Source: Aquitalea aquatilis | Lineage (GTDB): Bacteria; Pseudomonadota; Gammaproteobacteria; Burkholderiales; Chromobacteriaceae | Assembly (NCBI RefSeq): GCF_005155025.1 | Contig: NZ_CP039731.1 | Coordinates: 2,666,001-2,730,000, forward strand | DNA length: 64,000 nucleotides | Reading direction: 5' to 3' | Part shown: positions 52,748 to 60,776 of the stretch, one piece after another | Numbering within the stretch: the stretch's first letter is position 1 | Layout of the letters: the number at the start of each line of letters is the position of its first letter | Made by a program: the position numbers and the translations under genes | Notes under the pieces: generated by a model | The model's database searches: none | The model's input: only the letters and a program-made list of their open reading frames with translations | What the model was told of the DNA's origin: nothing

Positions 52748-55700
52748 GTGTCCGCAGAGCCGCCATCACCCCCGCAACAAGTCATCCAGCTGCGGCGCGA
52801 TTACAACAGTTGGGTAGCGCGCGAATCACTGGAAGACTACGCCTTGCGCTTTACCCCGCGCCGCTTTCGCCAGTGGTCGCTGTGGCGGGTGGCCAATACC
52901 GCGCTGGGCGGGGCGGCCTCGTTCCTGGTGCTGGAGGCGGTGGGTGCCACCATGCTGGTGCAGGCGGGCTTCTTCAACGCCTTGCTGGCCATCCTGCTGA
53001 CCGGGCTGGTGATCTTGCTGGCCGGCCTGCCGATTTCGGTGTATGCCGCCCGCTACGGCGTGGACATGGATCTGCTGACCCGTGGTGCCGGTTTCGGCTA
53101 TATCGGTTCCACCGTCACCTCGCTGATCTACGCCTCCTTCACCTTCATCTTCTTCGCGCTGGAAGCGGCCATCATGGCCTATGCACTGGAGCTGGGCTTC
53201 GGCATTCCGCCAGTGGCGGGTTACCTGTTGTGCGCCTTGTTGGTGCTGCCGCTGGTCACCCACGGTGTCACCGCCATCAGCCGCCTGCAAAGCTGGACCC
53301 AGCCCTTGTGGCTGCTGCTCTTGCTGCTGCCCTATGGCTTTGTGCTGTGGCAGGAGCCATCTGCCGTGCAGGGCCTGTGGCATTACCCTGGTGCACAGGG
53401 TGCGGGCACGCACTTCGACCTGCGCAGTTTTGGTGCGGCGTTTGCGGTGGGCATTGCGCTGATTACCCAGATGGGCGAGCAGGCCGACTACTTGCGCTTC
53501 ATGCCGCCGCGCACTGCCGGCAATGCGCGCAGCTGGTGGCTGGCCTGCCTGCTGGGCGGGCCGGGCTGGGTGCTGCCGGGCGTGGCCAAGATGCTGGGTG
53601 GGGCGCTACTGGCCTGGCTGGCGCTGCGCAATGCCGTGCCGCTGGCCAAGGCGGTGGACCCGAACCAGATGTATCTGATCGGCTATTCCCATGTATTCAG
53701 CGATGGCCGGCTGGCGATTGCCGCCACCACGCTGTTTGTCATCGTGTCGCAGCTGAAGATCAACGTTACCAATGCCTATGCCGGCAGCCTGGCCTGGTCC
53801 AATTTCTTTTCCCGCCTCACCCACAGCCATCCGGGCCGGGTGGTATGGGTGGTGTTCAATACGCTGATTGCCCTGCTGTTGATGGAGCTGGAAGTATTCC
53901 AGGCGCTGGGACAGGTGCTGGCGCTGTACAGCAATATCGCCATTTCCTGGATCATGGCGGTGGTGGCGGATTTGCTGATCAACAAGCCGCTGGGGCTGAG
54001 TCCGCCCGGCATCGAGTTCCGGCGCGGCTATCTGTACGACATCAATCCGGTGGGCCTGGGCGCGATGGCGCTCTCATCCCTGCTGGCGGTGGCCGCCCAT
54101 CTGGGCGCGCTGGGCGAGACGGCACAGGCGCTGTCACCACTGGTGGCCATGTGTGCAGCGCTGTTGCTGTCGCCGCTGTTCGCCTGGCTCAGTGGCGGGC
54201 GCTATTATCTGGCGCGCCGCCCCTCCGGCATGCAGCAGGCGCACTATCGTTGTGTGCTGTGCCAGCGCGAATACGAGGCTGAAGACATCGTCGGCTGCCC
54301 GGCTTATCAAGGCCATATCTGTTCGCTGTGCTGCACGCTGGATGTGCGCTGCGGCGACCTGTGCAAGCCGCAGGCCACGCTGGCGGCGCAATGGCAGGGG
54401 CTGTTGCAGCGCCTGCTACCGCGTGGCCTGCAACCTTATCTGCAGCGCGGGCTGGGGCATTACCTGCTGCTGATGACCGGCATCACGGCTTTCTTGCTAT
54501 TGCTGCTGGGCCTGTTGTATTTCATCGCCCGGCAGGAGGGGGCGGTGGCCGGCCTGTCCGGCCTGCTGTTCCGCCTGTTTGCCGTGCTGCTGCTGGCCAG
54601 CAGCGTGCTGGCCTGGTGGATGGTGCTGACCCGCAATAGCCGGCAGGTGGCACAGGAGGAATCGCGCCGCCAGACCGGCCTGCTGTGGCAGGAGATCGAC
54701 TCGCACCGCCAGACCGACCTGCTGCTGCAACAGGCGCGTGAAGCCGCCGAACAGGCCAATCAGGCCAAGAGCCGCTATGTCACTACCATCAGCCATGAAT
54801 TGCGCACGCCGCTCAACAGCATGCTGGGTTATGCGCAGATTCTGCATGCGGATGCCAGCCTGCCAGCAGCGGCGCGCCAGGCGGTGGAGGTGGTGTACAA
54901 GAGTGGCGACCATCTGTTGTCGGTGATCGAAGGCACCATGGACATTGCCCGCATCGAAAGCGGCAAGCTGACGCTGGACATGCGGCCGCTGGACTTTACC
55001 GCCTTCATCAAGCAGCTGGTGGCCATGTTCAGCCTGCAGGCGCAGCAAAAGGGGCTGGATTTCCGCTTCGAACCGCTAGGCGAGCTGCCGGCGGTGGTGC
55101 GCGCCGATGAAAAGCGGCTGCGGCAGATCCTGATCAACCTGCTGGGCAATGCGGTCAAGTTCACCCTGCGCGGCGAGGTCAGCCTGGGGCTGCGCTATCA
55201 GCGCGAAATGGCCACCTTTACCATCCGCGACAGCGGGCCGGGTATGGCGGCCGAGGATCAGGCGCGGCTGTTCGAGCCCTTCGAACGTGGCCGCCAGTCG
55301 CAACAGGGTGGCAGTGGGCTGGGGCTGACCATCAGCAAGATGCTGACCGACCTGATGGGCGGCGAAATCCGCCTGGACAGCACGCCGGGGCAGGGCGCGC
55401 TGTTTACCGTGCGGCTGTTCCTGCCGGCGCTGCACGGCCAGCAGGCCGAACAGGCGGTGCCACGGCTGCAGCGCACCGGCTATGCCGGGCCGCGCCGCCG
55501 CTTGCTGCTGGTGGATAACGAGGCGGTGGACCGCGCCATGCTGGGACGCATGCTGCAGCCGCTGGGCTTTGAGCTGGCCGAGGCCAGTAGCGGCGCAGCT
55601 TGTCTGGCGCAGCTGGCCAGCTTTCGCCCGCATGCAGTGTTCATGGACCTGGCCATGCCCGGCATGGACGGCTGGCAAACGCTGCGGGCTATCCGCCAGC

Positions 55701-56137
55701 AGCAGTCCGGCCAGCCCGGTGCGGCACAGCTGGCGGTCATCTCGGCCAATGCCTTTGAAAAAGGCCAGGACAATGATGTCGGCATCGGCATGGCCGATTT
55801 CTTCGTCAAGCCGATCCGGCTGGAAGAAATACTCGACTGGCTGGGGCAGCGGCTGGCGCTGCAATGGCACACCGACAGCCAGCCAGCCGAGGCCGCTGCC
55901 CTGCAAGCACTGCACGCCAGCGCGGCGGCATTGAGCCTGCCACCTGCCGATTTGCTGCAACCCTTGCTGCAAGCGCTGGAGCTGGGCTACCCCAAGGGGG
56001 TGAAAGCGGCCTTGCAGACCTTGGCCAACCAGACCGTCCAGCATGGTGAATTCCTGCGCCGCGCCGAGGCGCTGGCGGCAAACTTTCAATTTGATGCGCT
56101 GCGCAGCCTGGTGCAGCCGGATGAGGACCAAGCCTGA
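52748..56137 (+). CDS. NCS1 permease-histidine kinase-receiver fusion (transporter-type hybrid sensor)
   Basis: Protein of 1129 residues. Residues about 30-490 form an NCS1 nucleobase/allantoin-type permease with about twelve helices (SWVARESLEDYALRF at the start, RGAGFGYIGSTVTSL near 112). Next comes a linker with eight cysteines (C502, C505, C517, C525, C528, C529, C535, C539). Two helices (about 572-625) and a coiled coil follow, then HisKA with ISHELRTPLN (H683), HATPase with N-box INLLGNAVKF, DSGPGM and GSGLGL, a receiver with D967 (FMDLAMPGMDG) and K1021, and a helical C-terminus. The GTG at 52748 has AGGA 7 bases upstream; earlier in-frame starts lie in the LysR gene. Known analogues, such as CbrA, couple a solute transporter to a kinase. 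The ligand is unknown. Confidence 0.88.
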   Translation: MSAEPPSPPQQVIQLRRDYNSWVARESLEDYALRFTPRRFRQWSLWRVANTALGGAASFLVLEAVGATMLVQAGFFNALLAILLTGLVILLAGLPISVYAARYGVDMDLLTRGAGFGYIGSTVTSLIYASFTFIFFALEAAIMAYALELGFGIPPVAGYLLCALLVLPLVTHGVTAISRLQSWTQPLWLLLLLLPYGFVLWQEPSAVQGLWHYPGAQGAGTHFDLRSFGAAFAVGIALITQMGEQADYLRFMPPRTAGNARSWWLACLLGGPGWVLPGVAKMLGGALLAWLALRNAVPLAKAVDPNQMYLIGYSHVFSDGRLAIAATTLFVIVSQLKINVTNAYAGSLAWSNFFSRLTHSHPGRVVWVVFNTLIALLLMELEVFQALGQVLALYSNIAISWIMAVVADLLINKPLGLSPPGIEFRRGYLYDINPVGLGAMALSSLLAVAAHLGALGETAQALSPLVAMCAALLLSPLFAWLSGGRYYLARRPSGMQQAHYRCVLCQREYEAEDIVGCPAYQGHICSLCCTLDVRCGDLCKPQATLAAQWQGLLQRLLPRGLQPYLQRGLGHYLLLMTGITAFLLLLLGLLYFIARQEGAVAGLSGLLFRLFAVLLLASSVLAWWMVLTRNSRQVAQEESRRQTGLLWQEIDSHRQTDLLLQQAREAAEQANQAKSRYVTTISHELRTPLNSMLGYAQILHADASLPAAARQAVEVVYKSGDHLLSVIEGTMDIARIESGKLTLDMRPLDFTAFIKQLVAMFSLQAQQKGLDFRFEPLGELPAVVRADEKRLRQILINLLGNAVKFTLRGEVSLGLRYQREMATFTIRDSGPGMAAEDQARLFEPFERGRQSQQGGSGLGLTISKMLTDLMGGEIRLDSTPGQGALFTVRLFLPALHGQQAEQAVPRLQRTGYAGPRRRLLLVDNEAVDRAMLGRMLQPLGFELAEASSGAACLAQLASFRPHAVFMDLAMPGMDGWQTLRAIRQQQSGQPGAAQLAVISANAFEKGQDNDVGIGMADFFVKPIRLEEILDWLGQRLALQWHTDSQPAEAAALQALHASAAALSLPPADLLQPLLQALELGYPKGVKAALQTLANQTVQHGEFLRRAEALAANFQFDALRSLVQPDEDQA

Positions 56138-57057
56138 TGGACAAGGCCGCACAACGCAGCGCACTGGTGCTGATCGTGGATGATGTGCCGGACAATCTGC
56201 AGTTGCTGCACGATGCGCTGGATGCCGCCGGCCACACCGTGCTGGTGGCCACCCATGGCGAGGCCGCCCTGCAACGCGCCCGGCTCAGCCTGCCGGATGT
56301 GATCCTGCTGGACGCGGTCATGCCGGGGATGGACGGTTTCGAAGTAGCACGGCGGCTGAAGGCGGATTTTGTCACCCGGCCCATTCCCATCGTATTCATG
56401 ACCGGCCTGACCGAGAGCGAACACGTGGTGGCGGCTTTTGCCGCCGGCGGGGCCGACTATGTCACCAAACCGCTGCGTCCGCCGGAAGTGCTGGCGCGCA
56501 TTGCCGCACATACTGCCAGCGCCCGCCAGATGCAGCAGGCGCGCAGCGCGCTGGATGCCTTTGGCCAGGCCACACTGGCGCTGGACCCGCACAACGGCCG
56601 CCTGCTATGGCAGACCGCGCTGGCCCGCCAGCTGTTGCAGCGCTATTTTGCGGTGGCAGGTGAACAGGCACCGGAGGCGCTGCTGCGCTGGGCCTTCAAC
56701 GCCCAGCAGGCCAGACAGGCCGGGCAGGAGCTGCCGGGGCAGTGGCCGGGTGAGGCCGGCCAGCGGCTGTTGGCCAGTTTTCATCTGGCCCCCGGCGAGC
56801 CGGAGTGGCTGGTGGTATTGCGCGAAGATGGTGTGCAATCCAGCGTGGCCGCGCTGGTGGCGGCGTTCCGCCTGACCCAGCGCGAGGCCGAGGTGTTGCA
56901 CTGGCTGAGCCTGGGCAAGACCAATCGCGATATTGCCGACATCCTTGGCATGAGCCCGCGCACCGTCAACAAGCATCTGGAGCATGTATTCGCCAAGCTG
57001 GGTGTGGAAACCCGTACCTCGGCGGCAGCACTGGCGCTGGGGCGCGGGCATGCTTAG
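56137..57057 (+). CDS. LuxR/NarL-type response regulator paired with the permease-kinase
   Basis: Response regulator of 306 residues. The receiver spans about 10-130, with DD at 15-16, phosphoacceptor in VILLDAVMPGMDG (D60), T90 region FMTG and K110 (VTKPL). A middle region of about 100 residues has no recognised domain. The LuxR-type helix-turn-helix at the C-terminus is clear (LTQREAEVLHWLSLGKTNRDIADILGMSPRTVNKHLEHVFAKLGV in parts). Its ATG overlaps the kinase stop (TGATGG context), so it is surely the kinase's output partner. Target genes are unknown; the urt genes 5 kb downstream are candidates. Confidence 0.9.
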   Translation: MDKAAQRSALVLIVDDVPDNLQLLHDALDAAGHTVLVATHGEAALQRARLSLPDVILLDAVMPGMDGFEVARRLKADFVTRPIPIVFMTGLTESEHVVAAFAAGGADYVTKPLRPPEVLARIAAHTASARQMQQARSALDAFGQATLALDPHNGRLLWQTALARQLLQRYFAVAGEQAPEALLRWAFNAQQARQAGQELPGQWPGEAGQRLLASFHLAPGEPEWLVVLREDGVQSSVAALVAAFRLTQREAEVLHWLSLGKTNRDIADILGMSPRTVNKHLEHVFAKLGVETRTSAAALALGRGHA

Positions 57058-57061
57058 ACCC

Positions 57062-57165
57062 GATAACAAAACCCCCGCTCCAGCATTGCGCCGCCTTGCC
57101 GTACGCCATGTACTGTCTGCGGCGGCGCGCCTTGGCCCGGGTTCTCTACGCGCTTAGCGGCTCTT
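57062..57165 (+). repeat. Dispersed palindromic repeat, copy A
   Basis: About 104 bases sharing roughly 80% identity by eye with the reverse complement of 60614-60725. Common blocks: TAACAAAACCC, CCTTGCCGTAC, TGTACTGTCTGCG, CGGCGCGCCTTG and GCTCTT at the end. The centre can fold (GCGCCGCC pairing with GGCGGCGC). It lies between the convergent response regulator and carboxymuconolactone-decarboxylase genes, and its right end supplies the stop codon of the latter. Confidence 0.8.
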
Positions 57166-57562
57166 GGCCCGAAGCTGTTGCTGCAGGCCCGTCGTGCTCG
57201 GCAAACACCTCTTTTGCTGCAAACATGCCGTTGAGCGCTGCCGGAAAACCGGCATACACCGCCATCTGCAGGATGGTTTCGTGGATTTCCTGCTGGCTCA
57301 GGCCCACATTCAGCCCGGCGGCAATATGTACCTTGAGCTGCGGTGTGGCATGGCCCAGCGCGGTGAGGGCGGCGATGGTGGCCAGTTCGCGCTGTTGCAG
57401 GCTGAGGCCGGGGCGGCAATACACTTCGCCAAAGGCGAATTCGATGATGTAGCTGGCCAGATCGGGGCTGATGTCCTGCAGGCTGGCGATGACGCGCTCG
57501 CCGGCCGCAGCGTCAACCTGACGCAGGCGGTTCCAGCCCTGTTGGTATAGTGGGGTGTGCAT
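57146..57562 (-). CDS. Carboxymuconolactone decarboxylase-family protein
   Basis: Protein of 138 residues of the CMD/AhpD-like fold. Seen: the family helix pattern FAFGEVYCRPGLSLQQRELATIAALTALGH and LNVGLSQQEIHETILQMAVYAGFPAALNG (in parts), typical of PcaC-like members. The AhpD CxxC redox pair is absent, so peroxidase-type activity is not expected. AGGAG lies 7 bases before the ATG, which is inside the MerR gene. The last residues (QEPLSA) and the stop are encoded by the dispersed repeat. Confidence 0.85.
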   Translation of the reverse strand: MHTPLYQQGWNRLRQVDAAAGERVIASLQDISPDLASYIIEFAFGEVYCRPGLSLQQRELATIAALTALGHATPQLKVHIAAGLNVGLSQQEIHETILQMAVYAGFPAALNGMFAAKEVFAEHDGPAATASGQEPLSA

Positions 57563-57971
57563 GAGTGACTCCTGTCGCGGTGCGGTGGCTGGCGGCCTGC
57601 AGTTCTGTCGCCATGCCGGCATAGATGGCGACCTTGTCGCGCATCAGTGCCAGATTTTCCTGCAGGGTGGCCAGCCGGGTTTCCAGTGTCAACACATGCT
57701 GTTGCAGCATCTGCTGACGCGCGACCACACTGTCCAGCTGATTGCCACTGCGCCGCAGTGCGGCGTAGTGCAGCATGTCGCGTATCGGCATGCCGGTAGC
57801 GCGCAGGCGCAGCAGGAAGTCTATCCAGCGCTGTTCCTGTTCGCCGTAGCAGCGGTGGCCGCTGGCGCTGCGCGCCACCGGGTCGATCAGCCCGATATCC
57901 TCGTAATAGCGCAGGGTGTGGGCTGACAGTCCGCTGTGGCGGGCCATCTGGCGGATGCTCAGTGTGGTCAT
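57513..57971 (-). CDS. MerR-family transcription regulator
   Basis: Regulator of 152 residues. The N-terminal winged helix (SIRQMARHSGLSAHTLRYYEDIGLI) and dimerisation coiled coil (about 80-120) are clear. No metal-binding cysteines are seen, suggesting a small-molecule type. The last 17 codons overlap the start of the downstream carboxymuconolactone-decarboxylase gene by 50 bases, so the two are co-transcribed and probably functionally linked. Confidence 0.88.
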   Translation of the reverse strand: MTTLSIRQMARHSGLSAHTLRYYEDIGLIDPVARSASGHRCYGEQEQRWIDFLLRLRATGMPIRDMLHYAALRRSGNQLDSVVARQQMLQQHVLTLETRLATLQENLALMRDKVAIYAGMATELQAASHRTATGVTHAHPTIPTGLEPPASG

Positions 57972-58127
57972 GGGGGCAGTCTGCTAGTTGGAGTGCACTC
58001 GAAGTCAAGCGCCATCATACCCGGCCTGCCGCCGGCCAGGGTCGCGGCGGCGGGGCTGCCGTGGTAGATTGCGGCGGTCCGGCCATGCCACCTGTTGCGC
58101 TGGCCGGCCCCAGTCAGGAGTCTTGCC

Positions 58128-59492
58128 TTGTTCTCTCCCCGAAGCCTGTTTCCCCGCCTTGCCGGCCGGCTGACGGCCTTGTTTGGCCGTGGCCTGGTGC
58201 TGTCGATGGTGATGATTGTGCTGGCCGGCGTGCTCATCATGCTGTTGGCGTTGGTGCTGACCAATGCGGCGGCACCAACCAGCCTCACCATCGTCAGCGG
58301 CCCGCCGGGCAGCGTGTTCCAGAAAACCGCCTTGCGTTACCAGAAGATCCTGGCGCGCGAGGGGGTGACGGTGAAAATCCTGCCTAGCGGCGGCTCGCTG
58401 GATAATCTGCACAAGCTGAGCAACCCCCGGCTGGATGTGGATGTCGGCTTCGTACTGGGCGGCGAGGCGGGCAGTGCCGATACCAGCCGGCTGATGTCGC
58501 TGGGCAGCATTTCCTATCAGCCGCTGATGGTGTTCTATCGCGGTGCACCCAAGGCATTGCTGTCCGATTTCAAAGGCATGCGGCTGGCTATCGGCGAAGA
58601 GGGCAGCGGTACTCACAGCCTGGCGCTGGCGCTGCTCAAGCTCAATGGCATCACGCCGGGGGCTGAAACCACGCTGCTGAATGCGCTGCCGAGCGATGCC
58701 GTCAAGTCCCTGCTGGAGCAGCAGGTGGATGCGCTGTTCGTGATGGGTGACTCCAGCTCCACCGATCTGCTACGCCAGTTGCTGCACACGCCGGACATTC
58801 ATCTTTTCAGCTTCATCCAGGCTGATGGCTACGCGCGGCGGGTCAGCTATCTGAACAAGCTGGAGCTGCCGCGTGGCGCGCTGGACCTGGGGCGGGATCT
58901 CCCGCCGGAAAACACCAATCTGGTCGGCCCCACGGTGGAACTGGTAGCACGCGAGGGCTTGCATCCGGCCTTGTCCGATCTGCTGCTGGAGGCCGCGCGC
59001 GAAGTCCACGGCAAGCCCGGTCTGTTCAAGAAGGCTGGCGAGTTTCCGGTGCTGGCCGAGCATGAAATCCGCCTGAGCCCGGATGCGCAGCGCTATTACG
59101 CCTCCGGCAAGAGCTTTTTCTATCGCACCTTCCCCTTCTGGCTGGCCGGTCTGGTGGCGCGCGGGCTGGCGGTGATGCTGCCGCTGGCGCTGTTGCTGAT
59201 TCCGGCGCTGAAAATGGCCCCGGCCATTTACCGCTGGCGCATCCAGTCCGGCATCAATCGCTGGTATCGGGTGCTGTTCGATATTGAGCGCGAGGCGGTG
59301 GCACAGCGCAGCGTGCCGGGCAAGCAGGAGGAATTGCTGCACCGCCTGCAGCATGTCGATGCCACGGTAAGCAAGATCGTGGTGCCGGCTGCCTTTGGCG
59401 ATTTGCTGTATGAATTGCGCGGCCATATCGACTTTGTCCGCAGCCGGCTGCAGGCCGATGCCGATGCCGACGCCGAGCACCGCCAGCGCTGA
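58128..59492 (+). CDS. Membrane-tethered TAXI-family solute-binding protein
   Basis: Protein of 454 residues. A membrane helix near 25-50 (LSMVMIVLAGVLIMLLALVL) precedes a TAXI-type binding domain (about 55-330, starting LTIVSGPPGSVFQKTAL), then a second helix near 340-365 (LVARGLAVMLPLALLLIPAL) and a charged cytoplasmic tail of about 85 residues with coiled-coil character. TAXI domains normally serve TRAP transporters, but no DctQ/M membrane genes are adjacent. The TTG at 58128 is chosen because AGGAG lies 7 bases upstream. The tethered layout suggests a sensor or anchored scavenger; this is inference. Confidence 0.83.
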   Translation: MFSPRSLFPRLAGRLTALFGRGLVLSMVMIVLAGVLIMLLALVLTNAAAPTSLTIVSGPPGSVFQKTALRYQKILAREGVTVKILPSGGSLDNLHKLSNPRLDVDVGFVLGGEAGSADTSRLMSLGSISYQPLMVFYRGAPKALLSDFKGMRLAIGEEGSGTHSLALALLKLNGITPGAETTLLNALPSDAVKSLLEQQVDALFVMGDSSSTDLLRQLLHTPDIHLFSFIQADGYARRVSYLNKLELPRGALDLGRDLPPENTNLVGPTVELVAREGLHPALSDLLLEAAREVHGKPGLFKKAGEFPVLAEHEIRLSPDAQRYYASGKSFFYRTFPFWLAGLVARGLAVMLPLALLLIPALKMAPAIYRWRIQSGINRWYRVLFDIEREAVAQRSVPGKQEELLHRLQHVDATVSKIVVPAAFGDLLYELRGHIDFVRSRLQADADADAEHRQR

Positions 59493-59493
59493 G

Positions 59494-60588
59494 TCAGCTG
59501 TTGTCCTTGTGCGGCAGTACCCGCCGTATCAGCCGGCTGATGCCCTGGCGCAGCGGTGGCCGGTGCAGGCTCAGCCCACCCAGCAAGCCGACCAGGCCGC
59601 CGGCCAGGGTGTCGTAGAAGCGCGCCTCGATCAGGCTGGAAGCAGAGCCCTGGCCCAGGTGCGCGGCTTCGGCCAGCAAAATGGCCATGGGGGTGATGAA
59701 CACCGCCGCCATGCCGTAGTGGCGCACCACCAGGGTTTCCACCACCCCGCTCAGCAACATCACCAGCAGCGCGACCGACCACGCATTCAAGGGCAGGCTC
59801 AGCACCGCCCAGGTCAGCAGCAGCCCCAGCGCCGTGCCCAGCAGCCGCTGGAACTGGCGGTTCCATACCGCCCGCAGGCTGGCCCCTTGCAGCACGGCCA
59901 GACAGCTCACCGGCACCCAGTAGGGACGCTCCAGTTGCAGCAGTTCGGCCAGCAGCAGCGACAGGCCGACAGTCAGCCCGATGATCAGCGCAGCCACCAC
60001 CACGAAGTCGAAATCGGCAGCCGGCAGGGCTTGTATCGGTCTGGGTGTGCGCTGGCTCAGCACATGCAGGCTGTAGCCGAAGGCCAGCACACAGGCCAGC
60101 AGGCTGCCCATGGCCAGCAGGCCCACCCGCAGTGGTATCTGCAGCACCGGCACCGGGGTATAAGCGGCCAGCGCGGCCACCATCACGAAGAAATAGCTGC
60201 CGGGCGGCGGCAGGCGGTAAAAGCGGCAGATCATCGTTACCAGAATGGTGATGACGGTCAGTACCGGGGCTGCGGCCAGCGGTAGCAGCTGGCTTAACAG
60301 GCCCAGGGTGAAGCTGGCGATCAGCCCAAAGCTGCAGGCCATGATGGTGACCATGCGGTGGTGCATGGGCGTGGCCGGCAGGTAGAGAAAAGCCATGCCG
60401 CCCAGGGAGGACAGCAGGCCGTAGCCAAGCTGGCCGGTCCAGGCGGCAATCAGCAGCGGCAGACCGGTGGCCAGCGCTGCTGTCAGCGGCATCTGCCACG
60501 GCCGGTCACTGGCCTGAAAACTGCGTAACTGCTGCCATTCCCGCGCAATCAGAGCGCGTATCTCCTGGGGCCATCTGGCTGATTGCAT
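59494..60588 (-). CDS. FUSC-family membrane protein (aromatic acid exporter-like)
   Basis: Membrane protein of 364 residues with about ten helices in two groups, resembling the membrane half of fusaric-acid-resistance/AaeB/YccS proteins. Seen: LPATPMHHRMVTIMACSFGLI and a second-half repeat with LLGTALGLLLTWAVLSLP and LVVRHYGMAAVFITPMAILLAE. No membrane-fusion-protein gene is adjacent. It converges with the TAXI gene (stops 1 base apart). A copy of the dispersed repeat lies 25 bases upstream. Confidence 0.82.
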   Translation of the reverse strand: MQSARWPQEIRALIAREWQQLRSFQASDRPWQMPLTAALATGLPLLIAAWTGQLGYGLLSSLGGMAFLYLPATPMHHRMVTIMACSFGLIASFTLGLLSQLLPLAAAPVLTVITILVTMICRFYRLPPPGSYFFVMVAALAAYTPVPVLQIPLRVGLLAMGSLLACVLAFGYSLHVLSQRTPRPIQALPAADFDFVVVAALIIGLTVGLSLLLAELLQLERPYWVPVSCLAVLQGASLRAVWNRQFQRLLGTALGLLLTWAVLSLPLNAWSVALLVMLLSGVVETLVVRHYGMAAVFITPMAILLAEAAHLGQGSASSLIEARFYDTLAGGLVGLLGGLSLHRPPLRQGISRLIRRVLPHKDNS

Positions 60589-60613
60589 GCTTGGCTTCCA
60601 TCGAACATTTGTT

Positions 60614-60725
60614 AAGAGCGGCTAACAAGAGCGTAGCACCCCTGGGGCAAGGCGCGCCGACGCAGACAGTACAAGCAGTACGGCAAGGAGGCGCAACGCA
60701 GCGGCAGGGTTTTGTTAGCGGCTCT
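60614..60725 (-). repeat. Dispersed palindromic repeat, copy B
   Basis: About 112 bases, the inverted relative of 57062-57165. It has nearly perfect 13-base terminal inverted repeats: GAGCGGCTAACAA (60616-60628) and TTGTTAGCGGCTC (60712-60724), one mismatch. It lies between the FUSC and MFS genes, both on the minus strand. No reading frame is visible inside, so it resembles a MITE- or REP-like element. Confidence 0.82.
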
Positions 60726-60776
60726 AGCCTGCGAAAAAGTCAGTGTGCTGGCAAGCGCTCAGTGTAGGGCGACGGC

